Positions 17,609 through 25,844 of a stretch of DNA of 64,000 nt are shown here, in pieces. This DNA comes from Herpetosiphon gulosus (GTDB lineage Bacteria; Chloroflexota; Chloroflexia; Chloroflexales; Herpetosiphonaceae), in the NCBI RefSeq assembly GCF_039545135.1, contig NZ_BAABRU010000013.1, positions 62,001 to 126,000 of the forward strand. The letters run 5' to 3'. The first letter of the stretch is position 1, and each line of letters opens with the position of its first letter. A program made the position numbers and the translations under genes. The notes beneath the pieces are model-generated. The model made no database searches, was not told where the DNA came from, and worked only from the letters and a program-made list of their open reading frames with translations.

Positions 17609-17908
17609 CTAATTCAGCAACAAAAATACGATGAAACCAGCTACGAGGGTTGGTATGACTTGGCGCGTATACCACGCCACGATGATCGCGATCCCCCCAG
17701 CCGCCATTTTGGGGCTAAACAGCTCAATTTGGCTATTGTTCAAAGCTAATTCGCTGGCAATAATTGCTGCCAATACTGCTGCTGGTACAAAACGTAGTCC
17801 ACGCTTGATGATCTCTGGCACATTGGCGTTGCCAAACAAGGCAATGAAGGAGTAGCGAATTCCAAACGTGAGCAAACCGATAATCACAATTGTGAGCCAC
17901 TGACTCAT
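17609..17908 (-). CDS. azlD: AzlD-type branched-chain amino acid exporter subunit
   Basis: 99 aa with three or four hydrophobic helices and the AzlD pattern (GIRYSFIALFGN, LRFVPAAVLAAIIASELAL). It forms the small subunit of the AzlCD permease that exports branched-chain amino acids or analogues. Its start overlaps the end of azlC by 4 bp, indicating translational coupling. Confidence 0.85.
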   Translation of the reverse strand: MSQWLTIVIIGLLTFGIRYSFIALFGNANVPEIIKRGLRFVPAAVLAAIIASELALNNSQIELFSPKMAAGGIAIIVAWYTRQVIPTLVAGFIVFLLLN

Positions 17909-18591
17909 GCCCGTTTTCCCTCCAGCCCTAAGCCCACCCCAATGCCCACAATCGCTGCCACAATCAGGCCCAATTTATAGGGTAAGCCTGCCGCGAGCAC
18001 CGCCACACTCGCCCCGGTTACCGCTGCGCCAATCACCGCTTTATCGCGTAAAGTCGGGACTAAAATACCAATGAAGGTTAGGGCTAAGGCGATTTCCAAG
18101 ACTGGCATTGTGCCAATTTGGCTCCCAACCAAGAGGCCAATGGCTGTGCTGAGCTGCCACGAAAACCAAAGCATAAAGCCTGCCCCAAAGAAGTACCAAT
18201 GGTCATACTCAGGGTCATTGCGTTCTTGATAGCCGGTAATCGCCACTGCATAGGCCTCGTCGGTCAGCAGATAGGCCAAAAGCACCCGCCAAGCGCGTTT
18301 AAGCTGTTGTAGGTATGGCGCAACCGAGGCACTATACAAAGCATGGCGCAAATTGACCACCGCTGCAGTCAAAATAATTGCCACGTTGGGCACGCCTGTG
18401 CCAAACAATTGAGCCACGATCATCTGCGAGGAGCCAGCAAAAATAATCGTGGACATGGCTTGGATGAGCCATGGCGATAAGCCGAGTTTTAATGCAGTTA
18501 CGCCGTAAATTACCCCAAATGGCACAACCCCTAAAACGATCGGAATTTCGGCTTTGATTCCGGCGAACCAGGCTTGATATTTTGGATGCAT
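17905..18591 (-). CDS. azlC: AzlC-type branched-chain amino acid exporter subunit
   Basis: 228 aa from ATG 18591, chosen because AAGGAAG precedes it and because the longer reading would run through an intrinsic terminator. AzlC features: GIKAEIPIVLGVVPFGVIYG, FAGSSQMIVAQL and ALYSASVAPYL, with about seven membrane helices. It works with AzlD. The terminator of the upstream hydrolase gene ends only about 25 bp before this start, so expression needs either readthrough or a promoter inside the terminator region. Confidence 0.88.
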   Translation of the reverse strand: MHPKYQAWFAGIKAEIPIVLGVVPFGVIYGVTALKLGLSPWLIQAMSTIIFAGSSQMIVAQLFGTGVPNVAIILTAAVVNLRHALYSASVAPYLQQLKRAWRVLLAYLLTDEAYAVAITGYQERNDPEYDHWYFFGAGFMLWFSWQLSTAIGLLVGSQIGTMPVLEIALALTFIGILVPTLRDKAVIGAAVTGASVAVLAAGLPYKLGLIVAAIVGIGVGLGLEGKRA

Positions 18592-18614
18592 GCAGCTTCC
18601 TTGGCTAAAAAAAG

Positions 18615-18639
18615 CAGCAGGCTGGGAATCAGCCTGCTG
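18615..18639 (-). terminator. Intrinsic terminator between the hydrolase gene and azlC
   Basis: CAGCAGGCTG and CAGCCTGCTG form a perfect 10-bp stem with a 5-nt loop. On the minus strand the stem is followed by a C and seven Ts. It lies 15 bp after the hydrolase stop and directly upstream of the azlC ribosome-binding site. Confidence 0.85.
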
Positions 18640-18654
18640 AAACATCGACCGAAC

Positions 18655-19509
18655 TTAGAGGCTTTGCAGAAAGGCCTGCACACCTTGGCTGGCTAGCTCT
18701 GGCTGCTCGATAAAATAGCAATGGCCGCTGCCAGGAATGAGCTGAAATTCAGCATTGGGAATGATATGTGCCAGCAACCGACCGTTGCCAATCGGCACCA
18801 AAACATCGGCATCGCCATGCTGCACCAACGTGGGATGCTGGAGTTTGGACAGACGCTCGATCGTGCTATGGTTCATAATTGCGCTCCATTGGCCCATAAA
18901 GCCATGGGCTGGCCCATGATTCTGCATTCCCACCTCAATATATTCCTCGATCACTTCGGGGTGAGTTTCAACAAAGGCGGGGGCAAAATTAAAGCGCACA
19001 CTATCTTGCATGACTTCGTGGGCGGTTTTTTGCGTGCCACTCAGCATCAATTCTAAAACCCAGGCTTCGGGGGCGAGGTTGCTGGCTTCAGCATGAAACT
19101 CGTCGGGCAAGGCTGGAATATTGGTGGGTTCGCTGGCGTAATGTGGCAGTGTGCAGCCCAAAACCAAGCCTTGTACGCGTTCAGGATAATTTAAAGCCAC
19201 ATGTTGGGCGATCATGCCACCCATCGAAACACCCCAAACGTGGGCCCGCTCAATTCCTAGATGATCTAACAATCCAATCGCATCGGCAGCAAAATGCTCC
19301 ATGCTATAGGCGGTGAAATCGGTGGGAGCAGTGGTTTTCCCGACCCCACGATTATCGTAATAGAGCACCTGAAAATGTTTGGTTAAGAACGGTAGTTCCT
19401 TGCGCCACCCATCAGTTGTGCCGCCCAATCCCATAATCAAGAGCAAGGGTGCGCCTTGCCCAGCGACTTCATAATTAAGCGTGATGCCATTGATTGCTGC
19501 CTGGGGCAT
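18655..19509 (-). CDS. Alpha/beta hydrolase fold protein
   Basis: 284 aa. Oxyanion motif MGLGGTTDGW, nucleophile elbow GVSMGG (serine), acid in HGDADVLVP and the histidine in GSGHCYF. This is the typical epoxide hydrolase/lactonase/proline iminopeptidase-like layout; the substrate cannot be told. It is closed by the intrinsic terminator at 18615-18639. The cap region around MEHFAADAIGLLDHLGIERA is conventional. Confidence 0.85.
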   Translation of the reverse strand: MPQAAINGITLNYEVAGQGAPLLLIMGLGGTTDGWRKELPFLTKHFQVLYYDNRGVGKTTAPTDFTAYSMEHFAADAIGLLDHLGIERAHVWGVSMGGMIAQHVALNYPERVQGLVLGCTLPHYASEPTNIPALPDEFHAEASNLAPEAWVLELMLSGTQKTAHEVMQDSVRFNFAPAFVETHPEVIEEYIEVGMQNHGPAHGFMGQWSAIMNHSTIERLSKLQHPTLVQHGDADVLVPIGNGRLLAHIIPNAEFQLIPGSGHCYFIEQPELASQGVQAFLQSL

Positions 19510-19533
19510 GCCAGAGTACCTCCAAAAAATCCA

Positions 19534-20427
19534 CTAAGCGACAGAACGTTCCATAATGATCCGCAGCCATGCCAACAACCCAAACTCAGCAGCGGTCATA
19601 AAGCTAGCAAAAATCGCTGGCTGCGCCAGTTGGCTCAAACGCACAACTGTATTTTCGCTACGGGTGATCATGGCGATGATCATAATGTTGACGATAAACA
19701 TAACACTTAAAATGCCGACCGTGCTGAAAATTGCCAACGGATAGGCAATAAACGGCGAGGCCAGTTGGGTCAGCACAAATAGACAAACTGCCACCGCCAC
19801 TAAAATCGCGTAATCGCGCCAACTGCCAATAATTTGTTGATCGTAACGGGCATTGGCTCGCACACTGACATTAAAGGCGAATAAAATCATCGAACCCATA
19901 CTAATGCCCATGGCCAAGCCTGAGAGGATGCGTAAAATTGGCTGCGGCGTGTAGAGATTGTAGTTGCCAATATCGAGCAACAGCGAATTAAAGCCATCGC
20001 TGCCCATCCAAGCCACACTCAGAACCAATACAATCCCAATCGCCAAGGGTGGCAGTTTGGCGGCACGACCACGGCCCAATAAACTGAGGGTGATGATTGT
20101 GGCCAAAAAGCCACTGTACAAGCCAGTATTGCGCTGGCAGAGTGGCATCATCGTGCCCCCAAGGCTTAGGGTATGCTCCTTCGAGCAAACTCCATGTACG
20201 ACCCAACTGAGTTTCTCGGTGAAATTGCCGGGAATTAAAAATAGCCCAGCAATCGTTAATGTGATTAACACCCCGATCAAGCCCCATAAGGCTGGACGTT
20301 CATCGCGTTCGGGCAAGGGCTTGGGTTTGCGGGCCTCTTGAACCATAACTTCGCGCTCGGCTTTACGGGCTTCAACTTGTTGCTTGGCCTTTTCAAGCAC
20401 TAAACGATTGAGATCACGCTCATTCAT
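19534..20427 (-). CDS. DUF2085-family membrane protein
   Basis: 297 aa. A basic, coiled-coil-prone N terminus (LVLEKAKQQVEARKAEREVM) precedes about seven membrane helices. The DUF2085 pattern is visible: VVHGVCSKEHTLSLGG then MPLCQRNTGLYSGF, with conserved His, two Cys and the GxYxG. Function of the family is unknown. Its position just after two thiol-redox genes suggests that the conserved cysteines may be redox or metal active. It lies 38 bp downstream of the redoxin gene. Confidence 0.75.
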   Translation of the reverse strand: MNERDLNRLVLEKAKQQVEARKAEREVMVQEARKPKPLPERDERPALWGLIGVLITLTIAGLFLIPGNFTEKLSWVVHGVCSKEHTLSLGGTMMPLCQRNTGLYSGFLATIITLSLLGRGRAAKLPPLAIGIVLVLSVAWMGSDGFNSLLLDIGNYNLYTPQPILRILSGLAMGISMGSMILFAFNVSVRANARYDQQIIGSWRDYAILVAVAVCLFVLTQLASPFIAYPLAIFSTVGILSVMFIVNIMIIAMITRSENTVVRLSQLAQPAIFASFMTAAEFGLLAWLRIIMERSVA

Positions 20428-20465
20428 GATCGGGCTACTCCTGCTACTTGAGGTTGATGTATGGC

Positions 20466-21017
20466 TTAGGGTTGCCCAAAATCGCTGATCAGCTTAAGCG
20501 TTTGGGAGCGGCTGATAGCGCCAACATGGATTTTTTGGACCAACCCATTGGGATCAATAAAGTAGGTTGTGGGCAAATAGTTAACATTAAAAGCTTGGCT
20601 AATGCTGCCATCGCGATCCAGTGGTAATACATAGCTTACCCCAATTTCGCTGGCAAAACGCTGCACAACTTCAGCATTTTCATCTTTGTTCACACCAATA
20701 AAGACCACATCTTGGCGTTCGCGGGCAATTGCCTCGAAATCGGGCATTTCGGTGCGGCATGGCACACAGGTGGTTTGCCAAAAATTCAGCACCACAACTT
20801 TGCCGCGAAAATCGCTCAGCGACACCTTTTTGCCTGCCTGCTCATAGCTTAGCTCAGGAATTTGCTCGCCAATTTGAACTGTACCTTCAGCCAAACTCAA
20901 GTTTTGGGCCAAGCTAACGTTGGCGGCTGGCAGGCTTTGTGCTGTGGGACTAGCTTGGCTGGCACATGCGGCCAGTAACAAAAGCATACATCCAAACGAG
21001 GCTAAACGGCCTATCAT
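20466..21017 (-). CDS. TlpA/ResA-like thiol-disulfide oxidoreductase lipoprotein
   Basis: 183 aa. Lipoprotein signal peptide with lipobox LLAAC (cysteine near residue 18), followed by a redoxin domain with FWQTTCVPCRTEMPDF (CxxC) and a cis-proline region YLPTTYFIDPNG. It is predicted to be anchored outside the membrane and to reduce or exchange disulfides, for example in cytochrome c maturation. It follows the glutaredoxin-like gene by 2 bp. Confidence 0.85.
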   Translation of the reverse strand: MIGRLASFGCMLLLLAACASQASPTAQSLPAANVSLAQNLSLAEGTVQIGEQIPELSYEQAGKKVSLSDFRGKVVVLNFWQTTCVPCRTEMPDFEAIARERQDVVFIGVNKDENAEVVQRFASEIGVSYVLPLDRDGSISQAFNVNYLPTTYFIDPNGLVQKIHVGAISRSQTLKLISDFGQP

Positions 21018-21019
21018 TA

Positions 21020-21274
21020 TTAAACTCCTTGATCTGGATTGGGTATAGAGTTGAGTGCATTGCGAATGGTAGTCTCATTGAACGGATAGTACCAAGATTG
21101 GGCTGCAATTTGCAGCACAGGTATCTTATACTTATAACGCTCATACACTGCTACATCATCAAGAATATTGATACACACAAGCTGAGCTTGAAACTCCTGC
21201 GCTAGCGCTTCAAGCCAATGCTCGGCTTCGTCGCATAAGTGACACCCGGGACGCATATAAAGCTGCCAGTTCAT
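21020..21274 (-). CDS. Glutaredoxin-like protein (DUF836 family)
   Basis: 84 aa from the second of two adjacent ATGs (21277 and 21274; AGGAGG gives the better spacing to the second). The CHLC redox motif is in MRPGCHLCDEAEHWLE, followed by the thioredoxin-fold cis-Pro (YKIPVLQI). It starts a run of three minus-strand genes with a redoxin and a DUF2085 membrane protein. It is predicted to be a cytoplasmic thiol oxidoreductase with unknown partner. Confidence 0.8.
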   Translation of the reverse strand: MNWQLYMRPGCHLCDEAEHWLEALAQEFQAQLVCINILDDVAVYERYKYKIPVLQIAAQSWYYPFNETTIRNALNSIPNPDQGV

Positions 21275-21345
21275 CATGACCCTCCTAGCATGCTATTGTA
21301 CCGCGTCCACGATCAACGAGTGTATTTTTTGGAAGGAGCTAGCTC

Positions 21346-22140
21346 ATGCCGCCGATTGACGTTCGTGGTCGTAGTTTGATGTACGATGATGGTGGTGATG
21401 GCGAGGTGGTGTTGTGTATTCATGGCTTTCCATTCAATCGTTCGATGTGGGATGAAGCGCGATTGGCCTTGGCTAGCCGCTATCGGGTGCTTAGCCCCGA
21501 TTTGCGCGGCTTTGGCGAATCGAGTGGCAGCGAGAGTTGGACGCTTGACGATCAAGCCAACGATTTAATTGAATTATTGGATCATTTGGCGATTGATCGG
21601 GTGGCAGTGCTTGGTTTATCAATGGGTGGTTATATTGCGCTGAATTTGGCGCGACGCTATCCTGAGCGTTTGTGGGCAATGGTGTTGATCGATACCAAAG
21701 CTACATCTGACAATTATGATGCCAAGCAAAATCGTTTGAAAACCGCTGAGACCGCTCTCCGCGAAGGGGCGGCCCCGATTGCTGCCCAAATGTTACCTAA
21801 ATTGCTAAGCCCAGCCAATGCCGAGGATCAGCGTTTAATCGAGCGGCTCAACGGCATGATGCTCACGACCAATCCTAAAACGATTGCCAGTGCGGCTCAT
21901 GCCATGGCCAGTCGCCCTGATTCAACACCGTATCTTTCGACCATGGCGCTACCAAGCCTTGTAATCGTTGGCAACGACGACCAAATTACCACGCCCAACG
22001 ATGCCCATGCCATGGTCGCTGCCTTGCCGCACGCCAGTTTAGTGACAATTCCCGATGCTGGACATATGAGCGTTTTGGAGCAACCAGAAATTACCTATGG
22101 TGCGATTCGGGTCTTTTTGGATCAGGCTCAACAAGGTTGA
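21346..22140 (+). CDS. Alpha/beta hydrolase fold protein
   Basis: 264 aa. CIHGFPFNRSMWDEA oxyanion region, nucleophile elbow GLSMGGYIAL, acid in VGNDDQITTP and histidine in DAGHMSVLEQP. It resembles 3-oxoadipate enol-lactonase-like hydrolases, but no catabolic genes are nearby. AAGGAG lies 8 nt before the ATG. It is divergent from the glutaredoxin-like gene. Confidence 0.86.
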   Translation: MPPIDVRGRSLMYDDGGDGEVVLCIHGFPFNRSMWDEARLALASRYRVLSPDLRGFGESSGSESWTLDDQANDLIELLDHLAIDRVAVLGLSMGGYIALNLARRYPERLWAMVLIDTKATSDNYDAKQNRLKTAETALREGAAPIAAQMLPKLLSPANAEDQRLIERLNGMMLTTNPKTIASAAHAMASRPDSTPYLSTMALPSLVIVGNDDQITTPNDAHAMVAALPHASLVTIPDAGHMSVLEQPEITYGAIRVFLDQAQQG

Positions 22141-22165
22141 TTGGCGCAACAGTTAGGACTATAAT
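22137..22165 (+). promoter_or_regulatory. Promoter of the carbonic anhydrase genes
   Basis: TTGATT (22137-22142) and TATAAT (22160-22165) with a 17-bp spacer, 38 bp before the first carbonic anhydrase ATG; the -35 overlaps the stop of the hydrolase gene. Confidence 0.55.
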
Positions 22166-22203
22166 GGGCCAGTTTGATTCTAGCTATCTAAGGAGTAGCA
22201 CTC

Positions 22204-22920
22204 ATGGATGTGCGCAAACTATCGCGACGACAATTTTTAGGTGTGTCGGGAGTTGCGACGTTAGGTTTATTGGCTGGTTGCGAAGTAGGCGAAACAAGCA
22301 AGCCTGCGGCAACCGCCGAGCCAACTGAATTTAACGCCGATAGTGCTTTACAAATGCTCAAAGATGGCAATGCCCGCTTTGTGACCAATCTTACGGTTGA
22401 CCCCAACCAAGATCCTAATCGCCGGACAACTACTGCCAAAGGCCAAAACCCCTTTGCCACGATTGTTGGCTGTGTCGATTCGCGGGTTGGGCCAGAAGTG
22501 GTGTTTGATCGTGGGATTGGCGATTTGTTTGTGGTGCGCACGGCTGGCCAAGTTATTGACGACGTGGTAATTGGTAGCATCGAATTTGGAACTGCTGAGT
22601 TGGGCATTCCCTTAGTGATGGTTTTGGGCCATCAAAAATGTGGAGCGGTAACTGCCACGATCGAATCGGTTGAGAAAAACGAGCCTGCGCCCGACCAAAT
22701 TGCCGCAATCGTTGAGCACATTCGGCCTGCGGTTGAGGCCGTCAAGGCTTCGGGTCAAGAACCAAGCGATTTAGTCGATGCGGTTGTGCGCGAAAATACC
22801 AAATTGACCGTAGCTGCCTTGAAAGCAGCACCATTGTTGGCCCAAATGGAGTCTGAAGGCAAAGTTCGCATTATCGGCGGCTACTACCATTTAGATAGCG
22901 GCACAGTCGAATTTTTCTAG
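22204..22920 (+). CDS. Beta-class carbonic anhydrase with Tat/lipoprotein signal
   Basis: 238 aa. The N terminus has a twin-arginine motif (KLSRRQFLGVSG) and a lipobox-like LLAGC (C26), so it is predicted to be exported folded and lipid-anchored. The beta-CA zinc site is C90 with D92/R94 (GCVDSRV), H143 and C146 (GHQKCGAV). It interconverts CO2 and bicarbonate outside the membrane. AAGGAG lies 9 nt before the ATG. A related gene without signal follows 109 bp downstream. Confidence 0.92.
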   Translation: MDVRKLSRRQFLGVSGVATLGLLAGCEVGETSKPAATAEPTEFNADSALQMLKDGNARFVTNLTVDPNQDPNRRTTTAKGQNPFATIVGCVDSRVGPEVVFDRGIGDLFVVRTAGQVIDDVVIGSIEFGTAELGIPLVMVLGHQKCGAVTATIESVEKNEPAPDQIAAIVEHIRPAVEAVKASGQEPSDLVDAVVRENTKLTVAALKAAPLLAQMESEGKVRIIGGYYHLDSGTVEFF

Positions 22921-23029
22921 ATCTTGGTCATTAGATACATATCTTGGGTAGCGGAACCATAACAGTGTTGGAGCCAAGGCTTGATATGCTGGTAGCAATG
23001 ATGCTTTGCATACAAGGAAAGGTTTTCCG

Positions 23030-23668
23030 ATGGCTCCACCTGTTGTTTTGCCAGATCTGCAAACATTGACCGTTGATGCGGCGGCGGCGCTGGCCTATTT
23101 GCTAGCTGGCAATGCCCGTTTCGTCGCCAACCTCCCACTCGAACCTCATCACGATAGTTTATATCGCCAACAACTAACCCAAGGCCAACATCCATTTGCC
23201 ATGATCCTCGGCTGCGTCGATTCACGAGTGATTCCCGAATTATTGTTTGATTGTGGCTTTGGCGATTTGTTAGTGATTCGCACCGCTGGCCATGCGATCG
23301 ATGAAGTAACCGTTGGCAGCATTGAATTTGGCGCTGATGTGCTGGAAATTCCGTTGCTGGTGGTGCTTGGCCATGAGCATTGCGGGGCAGTTCGCGCCAC
23401 AATTAACATGCTTGATCAGCATCAAACTGCACCCGATCGAATTGCTGTGTTAGTTGAGCATCTGCGCCCAGCCGTTGATGAAATTGATATTCATGCTCCC
23501 GACCGCTTGGATGCAGCGATTCGGGCAAATGTGGTGCATACTGTGACTGAGTTGCAGCAAATACCATTATTAGCTCAGCGTGAGCAAGCGGGCCTATTGA
23601 GGATTGTAGGGGCGTATTATAGTTTGGTGAGTGGCGCAGTCGAATTATTGACTACGCCACTTGATTAA
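23030..23668 (+). CDS. Beta-class carbonic anhydrase, cytoplasmic paralogue
   Basis: 212 aa from ATG 23030 (AAGGAAAGG, 8-nt spacing); an upstream in-frame TTG has no ribosome-binding site. The zinc ligands are C62 with D64/R66 (GCVDSRV), H115 and C118 (GHEHCGAV). It aligns throughout with the exported copy upstream (for example GDLLVIRTAGHAID versus GDLFVVRTAGQVID) but lacks the signal sequence. A local duplication followed by gain or loss of the signal is the simplest reading. It converges on the cyclophilin gene with a 3-bp gap. Confidence 0.92.
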   Translation: MAPPVVLPDLQTLTVDAAAALAYLLAGNARFVANLPLEPHHDSLYRQQLTQGQHPFAMILGCVDSRVIPELLFDCGFGDLLVIRTAGHAIDEVTVGSIEFGADVLEIPLLVVLGHEHCGAVRATINMLDQHQTAPDRIAVLVEHLRPAVDEIDIHAPDRLDAAIRANVVHTVTELQQIPLLAQREQAGLLRIVGAYYSLVSGAVELLTTPLD

Positions 23669-23671
23669 GGT

Positions 23672-24388
23672 TTATTTTTCTTCAATCGTGATTGTCAAGA
23701 TCGCATCGCCTGGTGCGCCACCCATACCTGGGTCGCGAGGCGTAATTTGATCAACGACATCTTGACCAGCAGTCACTTGGCCGAAGATCGTATAAGCATC
23801 GGGGGTCAAGTGTTGGGCTGGAGCCAAGGTAATGAAGAATTGTGAGCCATTGGTATTGGGGCCAGCGTTGGCCATGGCCAAAACCCCAGCCTTATCGAAA
23901 AGCAAATTGCTGGTGGTATCTTCATATTCGTTGACAAACTGATAGCCTGGGCCACCCATACCAGTGCCAGTTGGATCGCCACCTTGGGCCATAAAGCCTG
24001 GAATCACGCGGTGGAAGGTCACGTTATCATAGAAGCCTTCGCGAGCCAAGAATACAAAATTATTGACCGTGCGTGGAGCATTTTTGGCGTTGAGTTCAAT
24101 CACAATATCGCCTTTTTGGGTTTTGAGGGTTGCGATATATTGCTTGTTAACATCGATCGTCATTGCTGGCTCGCTGGCATATTGCTTGGGCATGCCAGGG
24201 CTGCTAGTGTTGCCACTATCGCTGGGAGCACTGGTTGGGCGGCCTGTGCTGCTCGCCTCGGTTGGGGCTACTTCAGCAGTTGGGGCGGTGGTTGGACGAG
24301 TTTCGATCGTTGGAATTGCGGTTGATTCGGCTGAACCACAGGCGGTTAATACGAGCGCTAACAGCGCAATTGTGGTTGTTCGTCGCAT
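23672..24388 (-). CDS. Cyclophilin-type peptidyl-prolyl isomerase lipoprotein
   Basis: 238 aa. Lipoprotein signal (LLALVLTACGS, Cys near 17), a Ser/Thr/Pro-rich linker (about 18-75) and a cyclophilin domain (about 80-238) with FHRVIPGFMAQGGDPTGTG, ANAGPNTNGSQFFIT and FGQVTAGQDV. The catalytic arginine in FHRV is present. It is predicted to catalyse prolyl isomerisation of exported proteins at the outer face of the membrane. Confidence 0.92.
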   Translation of the reverse strand: MRRTTTIALLALVLTACGSAESTAIPTIETRPTTAPTAEVAPTEASSTGRPTSAPSDSGNTSSPGMPKQYASEPAMTIDVNKQYIATLKTQKGDIVIELNAKNAPRTVNNFVFLAREGFYDNVTFHRVIPGFMAQGGDPTGTGMGGPGYQFVNEYEDTTSNLLFDKAGVLAMANAGPNTNGSQFFITLAPAQHLTPDAYTIFGQVTAGQDVVDQITPRDPGMGGAPGDAILTITIEEK

Positions 24389-24468
24389 TGGTTAAGGCTC
24401 CTCACAGGACATAAAAAATCACCGTGGGATTATAGCAGGGATTAAGGGTTAGGGATCAGGGGCTAAGG

Positions 24469-24566
24469 TTTGATCCACGAAGGACACGAAGTTACACGAA
24501 ATAAGGTTATAGGCTATGAGCTATTGGCTAGCGAAATACTTGCGATACCACAAATGTTCCGATAGC
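24469..24566. repeat. Intergenic repeat TTTGATCCACGAAGG..., copy 1
   Basis: The block beginning TTTGATCCACGAAGGACACG is closely similar to one at 54425-54519 in the same orientation, including the later TTGCGATAC and CAAATGTTCC stretches. It lies in a 393-bp gap (24389-24781) that also holds an AGGGATCAGGGGCTAAGG motif (near 24452) and partial inverted repeats (CTATTGGCT / AGCCAATAG). No gene is seen there apart from a -10-like TATAAT at 24731-24736. Confidence 0.55.
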
Positions 24567-24781
24567 TACTAGCCTTCAGCCAATAGCCTCGCATCCTCTG
24601 CGTTAAGGCGAAGGGGCTGGGTAATGGTTGTTAAATCATAGCCTATTAAATTACTGCTACATGTTTCAAATGAGGCATTGCTGTCATCAACTTGCCACAA
24701 TCATAACTACCATTGCAGCAAGGCCTAGAGTATAATAGCCCCAAGCATCAATTCACATTGCTAGGGTCTTGGGAGCTTTTC

Positions 24782-25837
24782 ATGGCAGCAGATAAATCAA
24801 TCGGTCAATCGTATCGCCAAATTCAACAAACCCTGCTTAACCAAATTCTCAGTACCATTTTAGCTTCAACCGGCACGCTCAGCGTGATAATGCTGATTGC
24901 CCTCGTCTTTCCCCAAGCCCGCACAATCCCGTTTGTAATTATGACGGTTGTAGCTGTGTGTGGTGTTATAGTTATTGTAACCAGCCAATATTGGATTCGG
25001 CGTGGCTATCCACGGCGTGGGGCATTTTTCTTTATTATGACCTCGATTGTATTAGGTGCAATTTTAGCTGTAGTATTTAATGTTCCCTCATTTATGGCAT
25101 TAGTTTCGATTTTATTGATTATTGTTAGTGCTATTTTAATTGGATTTCGCTATACAATTTACCCATTAGTCTTATCGGTTGTTATTTCAACGTTATTAAT
25201 GATTTCGGAATATAATCAATGGTTCAAACCCTACCAATTTGATAGTAGCGCAATTTTGTCATTGATTATTCAAGTTGTTGCCACCCTGAGCATGTTGATT
25301 GTTACTGCTCTGGTGATTAATATGGCAGTTAAACGCTTGGAAGAAAGTGCTAATGAGGCTTTTTTGCGGGCGCGTGATGCTGAAGAAGCTCGCTTTGATC
25401 AAATTGCGCTCAACGACCAACTGCACCATGACAACCTTGAAAAGCAAAAATTACTTGATGTGATCGATGCGCTTGAAACTCCGGCGATTCCGATTTTGGC
25501 TGATACCGTGGTTATTCCGATTGTGGGCTATGTTTCCAACGATCGTTTGCAGAAAATTCAGAAACTTGTGTTACAGCACATTTATCGTGAGCGGATTCAA
25601 ACTGTCCTGCTCGATATTACTGGCGTTACCAGTGTTGATCAGAGTTTTGCTGAAGGCCTACGGCGTTTGGTACAAGCAATTTATGTCTTAGGCGCAAAAG
25701 TCTTTCTGACTGGGATTCAGCCAAAAACCGCCCATATGTTTGTTGATTTGGATTTACATACCGTTTTACCAACCACCTATGCTACCATCGCTGATGCAAT
25801 TGAAGCGTTAACCCAATTAAATAATACCAAGAGGTAA
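24782..25837 (+). CDS. Membrane STAS-domain protein (RsbR-like output)
   Basis: 351 aa from ATG 24782 (GGGAG upstream; TATAAT at 24731-24736). About six transmembrane helices fill residues 20-195, followed by a coiled coil and a C-terminal STAS domain with AIPILADTVVIPIVGYV and DITGVTSVDQSFAEG. The output domain resembles that of the HAMP-STAS protein at 16-17 kb. It is predicted to sense a membrane or environmental signal and act through STAS interactions. The next gene begins 7 bp later. Confidence 0.78.
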   Translation: MAADKSIGQSYRQIQQTLLNQILSTILASTGTLSVIMLIALVFPQARTIPFVIMTVVAVCGVIVIVTSQYWIRRGYPRRGAFFFIMTSIVLGAILAVVFNVPSFMALVSILLIIVSAILIGFRYTIYPLVLSVVISTLLMISEYNQWFKPYQFDSSAILSLIIQVVATLSMLIVTALVINMAVKRLEESANEAFLRARDAEEARFDQIALNDQLHHDNLEKQKLLDVIDALETPAIPILADTVVIPIVGYVSNDRLQKIQKLVLQHIYRERIQTVLLDITGVTSVDQSFAEGLRRLVQAIYVLGAKVFLTGIQPKTAHMFVDLDLHTVLPTTYATIADAIEALTQLNNTKR

Positions 25838-25844
25838 TTATTGA

